Below, one piece after another: positions 37,526-47,992 of a stretch of 64,000 nucleotides of DNA. The notes under the pieces were generated by a model. The model made no database searches and was not told the DNA's origin. It worked only from the letters and a program-made list of their open reading frames with translations. The stretch lies in contig NZ_LR594662.1 of the NCBI RefSeq assembly GCF_901827175.1, forward strand, positions 5,456,001 to 5,520,000, read 5' to 3'. Source of the DNA: Variovorax sp. RA8 (GTDB taxonomy: Bacteria; Pseudomonadota; Gammaproteobacteria; Burkholderiales; Burkholderiaceae_C). Position numbers and translations under genes: made by a program. Position 1 is the first letter of the stretch; each line of letters starts with the position of its first letter.

Positions 37526-38121
37526 GCATGCCCCGCTTCGGGCGACAGCGTCCAGGCCTGAAGGCCCAGCAGCGACAAGGCCTTGTCGTAACGCTGCTCG
37601 ATGGGTGTGTCGAAGATCACCGCCGGGTCGGCGCCCACGGTGAGCCAGCTGTTCTCTGCCAGCTCGGATTCCAGCTGGCCCTCGCCCCAGGCGGCATAGC
37701 CCAGCGAGACCAGCACCTTGCGCGGGCCGGCGCCGGTTGCCAGGGCCTCCAGCACATCCTTGGAAGTGGTCATCTCCAGGCCGCCAGGAATGGTCATGGT
37801 CGAGGCATAGACCGACTCGTTCGGTTTCTCGCCTTCCCCGAACACCGCCTCGTGCAGCACGAACCCGCGCTCGGTCTGCACCGGGCCGCCCTGGAACACC
37901 GGAGCACTGCCGAGTTCGGGGCGCGCCAGGCGCAGCTCGATCTTCTCGAACAGTACGCCGAGATTGATGTCGCTGGGCTTGTTGATCACGAGGCCGAGCG
38001 CGCCGCGCTCGCTGTGCTCGCAGAGGTAAACCACGCTGCGGCTGAAGGCCTTGTCCGTCAGACCCGGCATCGCAATCAGGAAATGATGCGTAAGGTTCAT
38101 CGGGGCAGAATCGAGGGCCAT
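37522..38121 (-). CDS. yqgE: YqgE/AlgH family protein
   Basis: 199 residues from MALDSAPMNL; MNLTHHFLIA at 38100 is an alternative start. Family segments MPGLTDKAFSRSVVYLCEH, GALGLVINKP and GPVQTERGFVLH are present. The family is of unclear function (linked to transcription of alginate genes in Pseudomonas). First gene of the leftward operon with ruvX, pyrR, pyrB, pyrC' and plsC. Its ATG shares a CATG with the divergent photolyase start. Confidence 0.92.
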   Translation of the reverse strand: MALDSAPMNLTHHFLIAMPGLTDKAFSRSVVYLCEHSERGALGLVINKPSDINLGVLFEKIELRLARPELGSAPVFQGGPVQTERGFVLHEAVFGEGEKPNESVYASTMTIPGGLEMTTSKDVLEALATGAGPRKVLVSLGYAAWGEGQLESELAENSWLTVGADPAVIFDTPIEQRYDKALSLLGLQAWTLSPEAGHA

Positions 38122-39622
38122 GCCGCCGATTTTACTGGCCGTTGACAAGACCTACGCCAAGGGCCTCATGTGGTTCCGCCGCGACCTGCGGGTAGACGAC
38201 AACGCGGCCCTCTACCACGCGCTGCGCGCCTGCCGGCAGCTGCTCTGCGTCTTCGTGTTCGACCGGGCGATCCTCGATGCGCTGCCGCGCGCGGACCGGC
38301 GCGTGGAATTCATCCGCGAATCGCTGGTCGAGCTGGAGGCAGAGCTGCGCACCCTCGGCGGCGGACTGATCGTGCGCCATGCGGTGGCGGAGGAAGAGAT
38401 CGCACCGCTTGCGCGCGCCTTGGAGGTGCAGGCGGTGTTCGCGAACCGCGACGACGAGCCCGCAGCGCTGGCGCGGGACGCGAAGGTCCTGGGAGCGCTG
38501 GCCAACGGCGGCATCAGCTTCCACACCTACAAGGACCAGGCCATCTTCGAGCGCGATGAGGTGCTGACGAAGACCGGCCAGCCCTACACCGTCTTCACCC
38601 CCTACAAGCGCGCCTGGCTGGCCAAGGTGGATGCCTTCTACCTCAAGCCCTATCCGGTGCGCAGCCACACCGACGCGCTGGCGCCCGCGGCGGGAGACTT
38701 TCGCTCGCCGGTCCCGAGGCTGACCGAGATCGGCTTCGAGAGTAGCAACCTCTCCGAACTGGAGATCCCGACCGGCAGCCGAGGCGGCGCGGCGCTCTTC
38801 GAGGACTTCTTCCAGCGCATCGACCGATACCATCAGGCTCGCGACTACCCGGCCGTGCGCGGGCCCAGCTACCTCGGCGTACACCTGCGCTTCGGCACCG
38901 TCTCCGTCCGGCAGCTCGCGGGCGTGGCGCACCAATTGGCGCTGCAAGGCGATGCCGGCGCGTCGACCTGGCTGGGAGAGCTGATCTGGCGCGACTTCTT
39001 CTTCCAGGTGCTCGCGCATCACCCGCAGATCGGCGAAGGCAAGAGCTTCAGGCCGGAATACGACCGTATCCAGTGGCACCACGGCAAGCACGCCGACATG
39101 CTCTTCGACGCTTGGTGCTGCGGACGCACCGGCTATCCGTTGGTCGACGCCGCCATGGCGCAGATCAACCAGAGCGGCTACATGCACAACCGCCTGCGCA
39201 TGGTCGTGGCCAGCTTCCTGTGCAAGAACCTCGGCCTGGACTGGCGGCGCGGCGAGCGCTACTTCGCGCTGCAGCTCAACGACTTCGAGCTGGCGTCGAA
39301 CAACGGCAACTGGCAGTGGGCCAGTTCCAGCGGCTGCGATGCGCAGCCCTACTTCCGGATCTTCAACCCCGTCACGCAGAGCGAGCGTTTCGACCCGGAA
39401 GGGAAGTTCATCCGCCGCTACCTGCCGCAGCTTGCAAAGCTGCCCGGCACGAGCATCCACGCGCCGTGGACCGTGGCACCGCTGGAGCTGGAAGCGGCTG
39501 GGGTGCGGCTGGGCGACAACTATCCGGAGCCGATCGTCGACCACGCCGAGGCGCGGGCGCGCACGCTGCAGCGCTATGCAGTCGTGCGGGAGGCGAAGAG
39601 TGGAAGGAAGGGCCGCGCCTGA
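38120..39622 (+). CDS. phrB: Deoxyribodipyrimidine photolyase
   Basis: 500 residues. The N-terminal antenna-chromophore domain begins GLMWFRRDLRVDDNAAL. The C-terminal FAD domain has GYPLVDAAMAQINQSGYMHNR, RMVVASFLCKNL and WQWASSSGCDAQPYFRIFNP, the class I photolyase signature. It repairs cyclobutane pyrimidine dimers using blue light. The start at 38120 is preferred over Met at 38168 because the residues before GLMWFRR are well-formed. It converges with chpA (18-base gap). No SOS box was seen. Confidence 0.95.
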   Translation: MPPILLAVDKTYAKGLMWFRRDLRVDDNAALYHALRACRQLLCVFVFDRAILDALPRADRRVEFIRESLVELEAELRTLGGGLIVRHAVAEEEIAPLARALEVQAVFANRDDEPAALARDAKVLGALANGGISFHTYKDQAIFERDEVLTKTGQPYTVFTPYKRAWLAKVDAFYLKPYPVRSHTDALAPAAGDFRSPVPRLTEIGFESSNLSELEIPTGSRGGAALFEDFFQRIDRYHQARDYPAVRGPSYLGVHLRFGTVSVRQLAGVAHQLALQGDAGASTWLGELIWRDFFFQVLAHHPQIGEGKSFRPEYDRIQWHHGKHADMLFDAWCCGRTGYPLVDAAMAQINQSGYMHNRLRMVVASFLCKNLGLDWRRGERYFALQLNDFELASNNGNWQWASSSGCDAQPYFRIFNPVTQSERFDPEGKFIRRYLPQLAKLPGTSIHAPWTVAPLELEAAGVRLGDNYPEPIVDHAEARARTLQRYAVVREAKSGRKGRA

Positions 39623-39640
39623 GGTGCCGCCCGACCCCGC

Positions 39641-42600
39641 TCAGGCCGCCATGGCCTGCTGCGGTGCCTCGGCGCTGGTGTAGTGCCGCACCAGCCGCAG
39701 GAGTTCGTCTTCCGCGTAGGGCTTGCCGAGATAGTGGTTGACGCCAAGCGCGCGCGCATGATCGTGGTGCTTTTCCGCGATGCGCGAGGTGATCATGATG
39801 ATCGGTAGGTCGGCCAGGGAGGCGTCGGCGCGGATGTTGCGCGCGAGGTCGAAGCCATCCATGCGCGGCATCTCGATGTCCGACAACACCACCGAGGGCC
39901 GCTCCTGCTGCAGGCGCTCGAGCGCCTGCAGGCCATCGGCCGCCAGCGACACGCGATAGCCCTCGCGTTGCAGCAGGCGCTGCGTGACGCGGCGCACGGT
40001 GATCGAGTCGTCGACCACCAGCACCAGCGGGATCTGCGGCGGTGCCGCCTGGGTCACCACGGCATCCGCGCCGCGCATCGAGGCAGCGGCCGATGCGCCG
40101 CTGGCCTGGAACTGCCGCGCCTGCTCGCCATGCACCGCGGCCAACGCGACGGGGTTGTAGATCAGCGCGACCGCACCGGAAGCCAGCACCGAGATGCCGG
40201 CCATGCCCGGCAGCCGCGAGAGCTGCGGACCGAGGTTCTTGACCACTACTTCCTGGTTGCCCAGCACTTCGTCCACATGCAAGGCCACCCGCTGGGCCGC
40301 GCTTCGCACGATGACGATGGTGTTGGTCTTGGCCATCCCGCGCTCGCTGCGCGCGGACGACTGCAGCAGCGCACCGGCCCAGAAGAAGGGCACCTGCTCG
40401 CCGCCGAACGAATAGCGCTGCTCAAGGTATGCGGTCTCGAGCTCGGAGGCACCGGCGCGCTGCACGAGTTCCACCAGGTTCGACGGCACGCCGATCGACG
40501 TGGCGCCGGCACGCAGCATGACCACGTGCGTCACCGCCGTGGTCAACGGCAGCACCAACTTGAACTGCGTGCCCTCGCCCGGCTTGCTCTGGATCTCGAT
40601 GCGGCCGCCGAGCGCCGCGACCTGCGCGCGCACCACGTCCATGCCGATCCCGCGGCCGGCCAGTTCGGACACTTGCTCGGCGGTCGAGAAGCCGGGGGTG
40701 AAGATCAGCTCGGCCGCCTCGTCCTCGTTCGGATGGTGATCCGCGGCGATCAGGCCCAGCGCGCGAGCACGCTCGACGATGCGACGGTGGTTGAGCCCCG
40801 CGCCGTCGTCGCGGAAGCTCACCGAAACGTCGTTGCCCTCGTGGTGCAGTTCGATGGCGATCAGGCCGTTCGGTTCCTTGCCGGCCTTCTCGCGCGCCGC
40901 CGCATCTTCGATGCCGTGTGCGACACAGTTGCGCAGCAGGTGCTCGAAGGCAGGCGTCATGCGGTCCAGCACGCCACGGTCCATCTCGATGCTGCCGCCG
41001 ACGATGTCCAGGCGCACCTGCTTGCCAGTGTCTTTGGAGGCCTGCCGCACCACGCGGTAGAGGCGCTCGGAAATGCCCTCGAACTCCACCATGCGCGTGC
41101 GCAGCAGCCCGCGCTGCAGCTCGCGCGTTTGGCGGGCCTGTGCGCTGAGGTCGTCTTCCGTGGCCTGCACGGTCTTCTGCAGCGTGCGCTGCACGGTCGC
41201 CACGTCGTTGACGGACTCCGCCATCATCCGCGTGAGCTCCTGCACGCGCGTGAACCGGTCGAACTCGAGCGGATCGAAGCCCTGCTGCGAATCCTTGGCC
41301 TGGGCCAGGCGCGACTGCATCTGGCTCTCGGCCTGCACCTCGATGTCGCGCAGCTGCTGGCGCAGGCGGTCGAGGTTGCCGGTCAGATCGCCGAGCGAGC
41401 TGCGCAGTTGGCCCAACTCGGCCTCCAGGCGCGAGCGGGTGATGATGACCTCGCCGGCTTGCGCCACCAGGCGGTCGAGCAGGTGGGTACGGATACGCAC
41501 CGCCTGGCTGGACAATGGGCGCAGCGGCGTGAGCGCCGAAGGGGAAGGCAGCGCCACTGCGGAGCGCGGCGCTTGTTCGTCGGGTCCGCCATCCGCAGGC
41601 GCGACGAACTCGGCAGCGGCTTCCGTCTCCGTCGCTTCCTGACCTGCTTCGGCGGCGGGCGCCACGGCAACGGCCCGCTTCGCCAGCTCGCTCTGCATCG
41701 CATCATCGGCGGCGCGCAGCGCATCGAAGGTGGCCTGCAGCGCGTCGAAGCGCGCCAGCAGCTGCTCGACGGCACCGCGCTCGGCCCCCTCTGCGCCGAT
41801 GGCCTCGATCTCGGACTCCATGCGGTGCGCGCGCTCGCCCAGGCGCATGGCGCCGGCCAGCCGGGCACTGCCCTTGAGCGTGTGCAGCGTGCGCAACGTC
41901 GCGGCGCGCGGGGCCGGGTCGTCCAGGTGCTGCGACCATTCGCGCAGCGCGCCACCCAGTTGCGGCAGCAGCTCGGCCGCCTCCTCCTCGAAGATCGGGA
42001 ACAGGTCGACGTCGACCGCATCGGCCACGTCGATCGCATCCTCGCCCTCGTCGAGCGCCACATCGGCGCCGCCGGGACGCATTACAGCGGCTGCGGCCGC
42101 GACCGTCTCGCCGATCTCGAGGGGCATCGGCGATTCCGCCACCTCGCGCAGTGCGCGCAACGTCGCGGCGGCAGGCTCCTTGAGGAAGCCGGCCGCGAAC
42201 TGGTGCAACAGGCGCCGCAGTTCCTCCGCCGCGGCCATCAGCACTGCGCCCTGTGCCGGCGTGCCGCCGCGGCCCTGCATGTACAGGTGCTGCAGCGCGG
42301 CCTCGAAGGAACGCGCCATGTCCGACAGGCCCTGGAAGCCGACGGTCGAAGAGCTGCCCGCCAGCGAATGAGCCAGGTTGATGGCGGATTCCGGCACCTG
42401 CCGGTGCGATTCGAGCGCCCATTCGCCGACTTCGTTGGCCAGTTGCCGCGACCACTCGTCGGCCTCGACGAGATACACGTTGTAGAGCGCGATGCCGATG
42501 CGCAGCGGGCCGATCACCTTGACCTGGTCGTCGACGCCAGCCACCGACAGCATCTCCGCCGGCACGGCTTCCTCGAACGCAGGGGCGGCGACGGACGGCT

Positions 42601-45600
42601 CGGGCAAGGGTTGGGGTTCGGGCTCCGGCTTGATACGCGGCTCGCCGAATGCTTCTTCGGGTGCGGAATCCAGGCGCAGTTCCAGCGAAAGTTCCGGCAA
42701 GGGCTCGTGCCGGGGCTCTTCCTCCACCGATGCTTCTTTCAGCAGGGGAACGGGAAGCACATCGGGCTCAGGGGCGACGGCGGGCTCGGCCGCCGGGGCG
42801 GGCAGCGAAGGCTCGATGCTCGCCTGCGCGGTTTCGAGGAAGTCGATCTCTTCCAGCTCGGCCGGCAGCTGCGGCTCTTCCAGCGGCGGCTTCGACCGGT
42901 CGTCGAAGTCGAGGAAATCGGTCGACGCGAAATCGTCGTCGGCAGTGGGCGGATGCGCCTGCACCTCGGCGCTCGCGGGTTCGGCCTCGGCGGCGCGCGG
43001 CGCTTCTGCGGGTGCATCGAAAGTCAACGGCCCCAGCTCCAGGTCGGGCAGTTCCGGCAGAGGCAGCGGCTCGGGCTGCGGCAACGGTTCAGGCTGCGCC
43101 TCGGGCGCCGCCTTGACGTCGGCCATGGTCTCCTCGGCTGCGATGTGGCGCGCCGCCGCGACCAGGGTATCGGGGTCGGCCATGGGCGCGTGCGGCGCGA
43201 TCGGCTCGCCGGTGCGCAAGGACTCCGCGATACTGCGGAATGGCGCGGATTGCCAGCCGTGCGGCTCGTTGGCGGCGATGGCCTCGACCCATTTCGCGAA
43301 ATCGGTCAGCGCGCGGCGCGTGCCGGCAAGCAGTTCCGGCGTGGCCGGGCGCTGGTCGGCCAGCCAGGTATTAAGCACCTGTTCGAAGGACCAGGCGGCC
43401 TCGCCGAAGTCCATCAGCCCGACCATGCGCGAGCTGCCCTTGAGGGTGTGGAAGGCTCGGCGCAGCACAGTCAGCTCGCCGCTGTCGTCCGGGCGCGAGC
43501 CGAGCGCCGAGACCGCGGCCAGGCCATTGTGTAGCACCTCGCGGGCCTCATCGAGGAAGATGTTCTGGAGATCGTCCTCTTCCAGCTCCCGCACTTCGGT
43601 ATCGGGCAAGGCTTCCAGCGGTGCCGGGCCGGTGATCTTGGCAGTCCAGCTCGCGCTCGGGCGGCTGACTTCCTCGATCGGTGGCGGCGGCGCCTTGCGC
43701 GCCGGCGTCGCCAGAGCGGCGAGCTTGGCCGCGATCTGGGCATCGACCTCCTCGACGCTGAGCACGGTTTCGGTGACCGAGACCGGTCCGGAGGCCGAGG
43801 CGAAGGAGGCCGGCGCCGCCGCTTCGGACGCGGCTGCCTCGGCAGCCTGGCGGCCCATCAGGGGCTTGAGCTCGCCGGCGTCGGCGTCGAACACGAACAG
43901 GCGTTTCGCGAGTGCTGGCTGGTAGCTCAGCATGTCGATGAGGAAGCCGAGCGCGCCCAGGTTGTTGCCGAGCGGGTCGAAGTCGGTGGCGTCGCTGGCG
44001 GATGCCTCCACGGCCAACAGGCGATCGACGTTCTCGCGCATGCGTTGCACGGTCTGGGCCGCCTGGTCGAGCCCGAGCACCGAGAACACGCCCTTCATCT
44101 GCAGCAGCTGCGTCGGCACCGTGCGCAACAGGCCTTTCTCGGTCGGCCGGCGGAAGAACTGGTCGAGCGACTTCTCGAGCTCGCTCAAGTGACTGCGCAG
44201 CTCGCCGACCACGGTGCCCATGGTCTGGCGGTCGCTCACGCGGCGGTACAGCTCCTCCATCCAAGGCTCGAGCGGCTCCGAACGGCCACCTTCACGCGCG
44301 CGCTCGATGCGCCCGGCCAACTGGACGGTACGCGCTGTGAGCTGGCGATCATGCGGGTCGAGGTCCTCGAAGGCGGCCTCGAGGTAGAGCACCGAGGTCG
44401 CGACCTCCATCGCCAACTCGGTGCCTGGCGGCCGGCCCGAACGCATCGAGGCGTCGACCGCGTTGTTCAAGGCCTGCACCATCGGCAGGCTGGGCGGATG
44501 CAACTTCTGCAGCGACTCGCCGAGCTGCGCGAACGTGTCGGCCACCTGACGCGTGCGCGTGACGTCACCGCCCGAGAGCGCCGACCACATTTCCTTCGCT
44601 GTCTCGATTCGCTTGCGCGCCTGCATCAGTACCTGCGGTTCGAAGCGGCCGAACTGCTCGATCGTGTAGTCGACCTTCTGCTCGTTGGCCACGCCCCAGG
44701 CAACCCGCACCGCGCGCAGCGTGGCTGCCTCGTCGCGTGGACCCGGCACGGCCTGCGCGCAGAAGAACAGCAGGTCCTGCCCAAGACGGTCGGAAACGGT
44801 GTTGTCGCCGCGCGCCAAGGTGGCGTATTGCAGCAGCACGCGGGAGGCGGCGCGCTTGACGTGGGCGTCGGCGGGGATCAATGCCAGCGCCAGCGCCTCG
44901 AAGAAGCCGGCCGCCAGCGTCCAGAAGCTGGCCACGCGCGGCAGCGAGGCGCCGCGGCCCAGGCTCAGGCACAGGGCCTGAAGCCGACGCGCGGCCTGGT
45001 CGTCGCCGTTCTTGACGATCTTGAGCACCTCGCGGTCAAGCTTGGAACGCACCGCGGGGTCGTACACCATCGCCGTCTGAGTGGGCGAGGGCTTGATCTC
45101 GGCCCAGCGCCAATTCATGTCCCAGAGGTCGGCCGGATGGACGCGCTCATTGCCCACAAGCTCGAGCACATCGCGATACTGCGGGAACAGCGCCACCGAG
45201 GACACGGTCTTGCCTGCCAGCTGCGCGTTGAGGAAGTCGGCGACAGCGAAGCCCGCCCGGTCGATCTTCTGGGCCGCGGCTTCGGTGCAGCGCCCCGGCT
45301 CGGAGACGAAGCTCTGGACGGCGAACTCCATCGCCCCCAGCACCAGCGCGGGGGCCGGGTGCCCCACCATCTGCAGCGCGCCGACGGCCTGGTGCAACTG
45401 CTGCCTGGCCAGGCGCAGCGGTGCCGTATCGGCTTCGGCGCTGCCGCTGCTCTCTCGCGCGAAGCGCTTCAGCGTCCTGCTGGCGTTGTCGAGCGACTTC
45501 TGGATCTCTCCGAGCACCCAGGCCAGTGGCCCGAGATCTTCATGGGCCGGCGCGGGACCGGCTTTTGGGGCGGTGGCGGGGCTTTGGATCGACACGTTGG

Positions 45601-45619
45601 ATGCTCGGGGTTCAGGCAA
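39641..45619 (-). CDS. chpA: ChpA/PilL hybrid CheA-type histidine kinase of the Pil-Chp system
   Basis: 1992 residues. Three phosphotransfer (Hpt) sites are seen: AFHTLKGSS (His about 724), LAHSLAGSS (about 1084) and LHTLKGSAR (about 1247). Then come a CheA dimerisation region, the ATPase (HLLRNCVAHGIED near 1565, GRGIGMDVV), a CheW-like domain, and a C-terminal receiver with phospho-Asp about 1914 (LSDIEMPRMDG). The N-terminal 600 residues are helical. Long acidic Pro/Ala linkers separate the Hpt domains. The kinase phosphorylates PilG and PilH and controls type IV pilus twitching and cAMP. It overlaps pilJ by 8 bases. Convergent with phrB. Confidence 0.95.
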   Translation of the reverse strand: MPEPRASNVSIQSPATAPKAGPAPAHEDLGPLAWVLGEIQKSLDNASRTLKRFARESSGSAEADTAPLRLARQQLHQAVGALQMVGHPAPALVLGAMEFAVQSFVSEPGRCTEAAAQKIDRAGFAVADFLNAQLAGKTVSSVALFPQYRDVLELVGNERVHPADLWDMNWRWAEIKPSPTQTAMVYDPAVRSKLDREVLKIVKNGDDQAARRLQALCLSLGRGASLPRVASFWTLAAGFFEALALALIPADAHVKRAASRVLLQYATLARGDNTVSDRLGQDLLFFCAQAVPGPRDEAATLRAVRVAWGVANEQKVDYTIEQFGRFEPQVLMQARKRIETAKEMWSALSGGDVTRTRQVADTFAQLGESLQKLHPPSLPMVQALNNAVDASMRSGRPPGTELAMEVATSVLYLEAAFEDLDPHDRQLTARTVQLAGRIERAREGGRSEPLEPWMEELYRRVSDRQTMGTVVGELRSHLSELEKSLDQFFRRPTEKGLLRTVPTQLLQMKGVFSVLGLDQAAQTVQRMRENVDRLLAVEASASDATDFDPLGNNLGALGFLIDMLSYQPALAKRLFVFDADAGELKPLMGRQAAEAAASEAAAPASFASASGPVSVTETVLSVEEVDAQIAAKLAALATPARKAPPPPIEEVSRPSASWTAKITGPAPLEALPDTEVRELEEDDLQNIFLDEAREVLHNGLAAVSALGSRPDDSGELTVLRRAFHTLKGSSRMVGLMDFGEAAWSFEQVLNTWLADQRPATPELLAGTRRALTDFAKWVEAIAANEPHGWQSAPFRSIAESLRTGEPIAPHAPMADPDTLVAAARHIAAEETMADVKAAPEAQPEPLPQPEPLPLPELPDLELGPLTFDAPAEAPRAAEAEPASAEVQAHPPTADDDFASTDFLDFDDRSKPPLEEPQLPAELEEIDFLETAQASIEPSLPAPAAEPAVAPEPDVLPVPLLKEASVEEEPRHEPLPELSLELRLDSAPEEAFGEPRIKPEPEPQPLPEPSVAAPAFEEAVPAEMLSVAGVDDQVKVIGPLRIGIALYNVYLVEADEWSRQLANEVGEWALESHRQVPESAINLAHSLAGSSSTVGFQGLSDMARSFEAALQHLYMQGRGGTPAQGAVLMAAAEELRRLLHQFAAGFLKEPAAATLRALREVAESPMPLEIGETVAAAAAVMRPGGADVALDEGEDAIDVADAVDVDLFPIFEEEAAELLPQLGGALREWSQHLDDPAPRAATLRTLHTLKGSARLAGAMRLGERAHRMESEIEAIGAEGAERGAVEQLLARFDALQATFDALRAADDAMQSELAKRAVAVAPAAEAGQEATETEAAAEFVAPADGGPDEQAPRSAVALPSPSALTPLRPLSSQAVRIRTHLLDRLVAQAGEVIITRSRLEAELGQLRSSLGDLTGNLDRLRQQLRDIEVQAESQMQSRLAQAKDSQQGFDPLEFDRFTRVQELTRMMAESVNDVATVQRTLQKTVQATEDDLSAQARQTRELQRGLLRTRMVEFEGISERLYRVVRQASKDTGKQVRLDIVGGSIEMDRGVLDRMTPAFEHLLRNCVAHGIEDAAAREKAGKEPNGLIAIELHHEGNDVSVSFRDDGAGLNHRRIVERARALGLIAADHHPNEDEAAELIFTPGFSTAEQVSELAGRGIGMDVVRAQVAALGGRIEIQSKPGEGTQFKLVLPLTTAVTHVVMLRAGATSIGVPSNLVELVQRAGASELETAYLEQRYSFGGEQVPFFWAGALLQSSARSERGMAKTNTIVIVRSAAQRVALHVDEVLGNQEVVVKNLGPQLSRLPGMAGISVLASGAVALIYNPVALAAVHGEQARQFQASGASAAASMRGADAVVTQAAPPQIPLVLVVDDSITVRRVTQRLLQREGYRVSLAADGLQALERLQQERPSVVLSDIEMPRMDGFDLARNIRADASLADLPIIMITSRIAEKHHDHARALGVNHYLGKPYAEDELLRLVRHYTSAEAPQQAMAA

Positions 45620-47951
45620 TCTTGAAGCGGGCCACCGACTGGCGCAGTTCCTCGGCCATGTGCGAGAGCTCGCGCACCTGCTGGGCCGTGGTCCGCGTGC
45701 CTTCGCCAGTCTGCTCGGTCACGGCGAAGATGTGCTGGATGTTGGCGGCGACCACGTTGGCCGAATCGGCTTCGCGCGATGCGGACTGCGAGATCTGCTC
45801 GATCAGGTCGGCCAGCCGGCGCGACACGCGGTCGATCTCGGACAGCGCAGTACCGGCGTTGTCGGAGAGCTTGGCCCCCTCGACCACGCCCTGCGTGGAG
45901 CGCTCCATGGCGCCGACTGCGTCCTGCGTGTCGGTCTGAATGGCCTTCACCAGCGCCGAGATCTGGCGCGTGGCGTCGGCGGAGCGCTCTGCCAGACGCT
46001 GCACTTCTTCCGCCACCACCGAGAAGCCGCGGCCGGCTTCGCCGGCGGACGCAGCCTGGATGGCGGCGTTCAGGGCCAGCACGTTGGTCTGCTCGGTAAT
46101 GTCCGAGATCAGCTCGGTGATTTCGCCGATCTCCTGGGACGATTCGCCAAGGCGCTTGATCCGCTTGGAGGTTTCCTGGATCTGGTCGCGGATCGAATTC
46201 ATGCCGCCGATCGCGTTCTGCACCGCCTGCAGGCCGGAGGACGCAGCCTGCAGCGACTGGCGCGCCACCGTGGCCGATTCCTGCGCCTGGGATGAGACGC
46301 CGTTGATGCGCTCCGCCATGGTCAGCACCGACTGGCCGGTCTCGCGGATCTCGCGAAGCTGCTCGGTGGACGCCGCCAGCAGCTCGGTCGAGGTGCTTTC
46401 CACCTGCGAGGTGGTCTGCGCCACGCGAGTGGCCGTGTTCTGCACGTTACCCACCAGCAAGCGCAGTTCCTCCACCGTGTAGTTCACCGAGTCGGCGATG
46501 GCGCCGGTGATGTCCTCGGTCACGGTAGCTTCCTGGGTCAGGTCGCCCTCCGCCACGGTCTGCAGTTCATTCATGAGCCGCAAGATCGCAGCCTGGTTGG
46601 CGGCATTGACGCGACCGGCGTCCTCGCTGGCGCGCTCGGCGGCGATCCGCTCGCGTTCGGCGGCCAGCGCCCGCTCGCGGCCCTCTCGCACCTGCACGAA
46701 GCCGATCGCACCGGCGAGCGCCAGGGCGGCCAGCGACAGTACGAAGAGCATCACCACCGTGCCGGCGCCGAGGCCGGTGCGAGCCGAGAGCTTCTCCTGC
46801 AGGTCGCTGAGCGAGGTGCGCAGCGGCTCGCTATCGGCCAGGATCGCGGCCTGCGCCTCACGTGCGGCCACCAGGCCCTGGAGGTTCCCGAGAATGGCGC
46901 CAGCCTGCGTCCGGGTCTGCTCGTAGGTCTTGAGGATCGTCTCGAGCTGCTGACGCGTCTGCGGGTCGCGTGTGCCAGGCAGGCGCTGCTGTGCATTGCC
47001 TTCGAGCAGGCCGCGGGTGACCTCCTGGAAGGTGTTCAGGTCCTTGCCCAGCAGGAACACGGCATCGGGGCTCACGCCCTCGACCGTCAGGAATTCGTTG
47101 GCCGACTTGCCAATGCGCTGCGTCAGCATCACCAGCTGGCCTGCGGCCGAGATTTCGGGCAGAGTCGCGTTCTGCTGCATCTTCAGCGAGGCCACCGTCT
47201 CGGTCATTTCGAGGAGGTCCGAGGACTGGCGGTTGATATCGCGCAGCGCGGTGCCGACCTGCGTCAGGATCTTCTGTTGCGCCAACACAGCCTTGGCGCT
47301 CTTGTCGGCACGCTCGACCAGCGGGTTGATCTTGGCGAGCTCGGCGTCGTACTGGGAGCCCACGCGCTCCAGCTTGAGCGCGTCGTCACCGTTGGTCAGG
47401 CCCTGCACACGGCGCGTCAGATCGTCCGAGCTCTCCTTCACCTCCGTGAATGCCGGCACGTTGCCCACCAGGGCCTGCGATACCGACTTGGCCAGGCGCT
47501 GCGATTGCATCAGCGATTGGCCGGTGGCAGCCACCTGCTGCGCCAACCGTTCGGCGCGCAGGATGGCGGAGCCGGCCACCAGCAACAGCAGGAGCACCAC
47601 GGCCGCGAGCACGATCGCCAGCACGCGCTGCTGGCGCGCGGGATTGGAGCGCAGCGAGCCTCCGCCGGCAGCCGGCTCAGAGGGCGCGGCGCCGGGGCTT
47701 TCGGCCAGGACGGGGTCATTGTCGATCGCGGCGGCCGGGGATTGGTCGTTGGCAGCGTCCATGGCGAGAACCACCGTCTCGGGTGCCGCATCGGGCGTTG
47801 AATCGCGTCGGATTCGCACCGTCTTCTCCTCGGGCGGTTGCAAGGTGTCGCCGCCGTCCATCGACAACGTCGACCCGCTGTCGACACGCACAGTGACGTT
47901 GTCGCCACCCGCAGGCAGGAATTTCTTGAACTTGTCGGCGATCGAGCTCAC
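45612..47951 (-). CDS. pilJ: Type IV pilus methyl-accepting chemoreceptor PilJ
   Basis: 779 residues. A ~105-residue cytoplasmic N-terminal tail precedes the first transmembrane helix (VLAIVLAAVVLLLLLVAGSAIL, about 110-131). A periplasmic PilJ domain pair follows, then a second helix (about 395-418, MLFVLSLAALALAGAIGFV), a HAMP-like part and an MCP signalling domain with the hairpin tip EEVQRLAERSADATRQISALV. It senses pilus engagement and feeds ChpA through PilI. The N-terminal tail is longer than in Pseudomonas PilJ. It overlaps chpA. Confidence 0.94.
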   Translation of the reverse strand: MSSIADKFKKFLPAGGDNVTVRVDSGSTLSMDGGDTLQPPEEKTVRIRRDSTPDAAPETVVLAMDAANDQSPAAAIDNDPVLAESPGAAPSEPAAGGGSLRSNPARQQRVLAIVLAAVVLLLLLVAGSAILRAERLAQQVAATGQSLMQSQRLAKSVSQALVGNVPAFTEVKESSDDLTRRVQGLTNGDDALKLERVGSQYDAELAKINPLVERADKSAKAVLAQQKILTQVGTALRDINRQSSDLLEMTETVASLKMQQNATLPEISAAGQLVMLTQRIGKSANEFLTVEGVSPDAVFLLGKDLNTFQEVTRGLLEGNAQQRLPGTRDPQTRQQLETILKTYEQTRTQAGAILGNLQGLVAAREAQAAILADSEPLRTSLSDLQEKLSARTGLGAGTVVMLFVLSLAALALAGAIGFVQVREGRERALAAERERIAAERASEDAGRVNAANQAAILRLMNELQTVAEGDLTQEATVTEDITGAIADSVNYTVEELRLLVGNVQNTATRVAQTTSQVESTSTELLAASTEQLREIRETGQSVLTMAERINGVSSQAQESATVARQSLQAASSGLQAVQNAIGGMNSIRDQIQETSKRIKRLGESSQEIGEITELISDITEQTNVLALNAAIQAASAGEAGRGFSVVAEEVQRLAERSADATRQISALVKAIQTDTQDAVGAMERSTQGVVEGAKLSDNAGTALSEIDRVSRRLADLIEQISQSASREADSANVVAANIQHIFAVTEQTGEGTRTTAQQVRELSHMAEELRQSVARFKIA

Positions 47952-47992
47952 GGTCGGTCCTTCAGGTAAGTGGTCGGTGCAAGGCGCTGCGC

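Noticed and set aside
39968..43534. Plus-strand open frame of about 1190 codons opposite chpA
   Set aside because: Antisense shadow of a G+C-rich gene; the minus-strand frame has Hpt, ATPase and receiver motifs.
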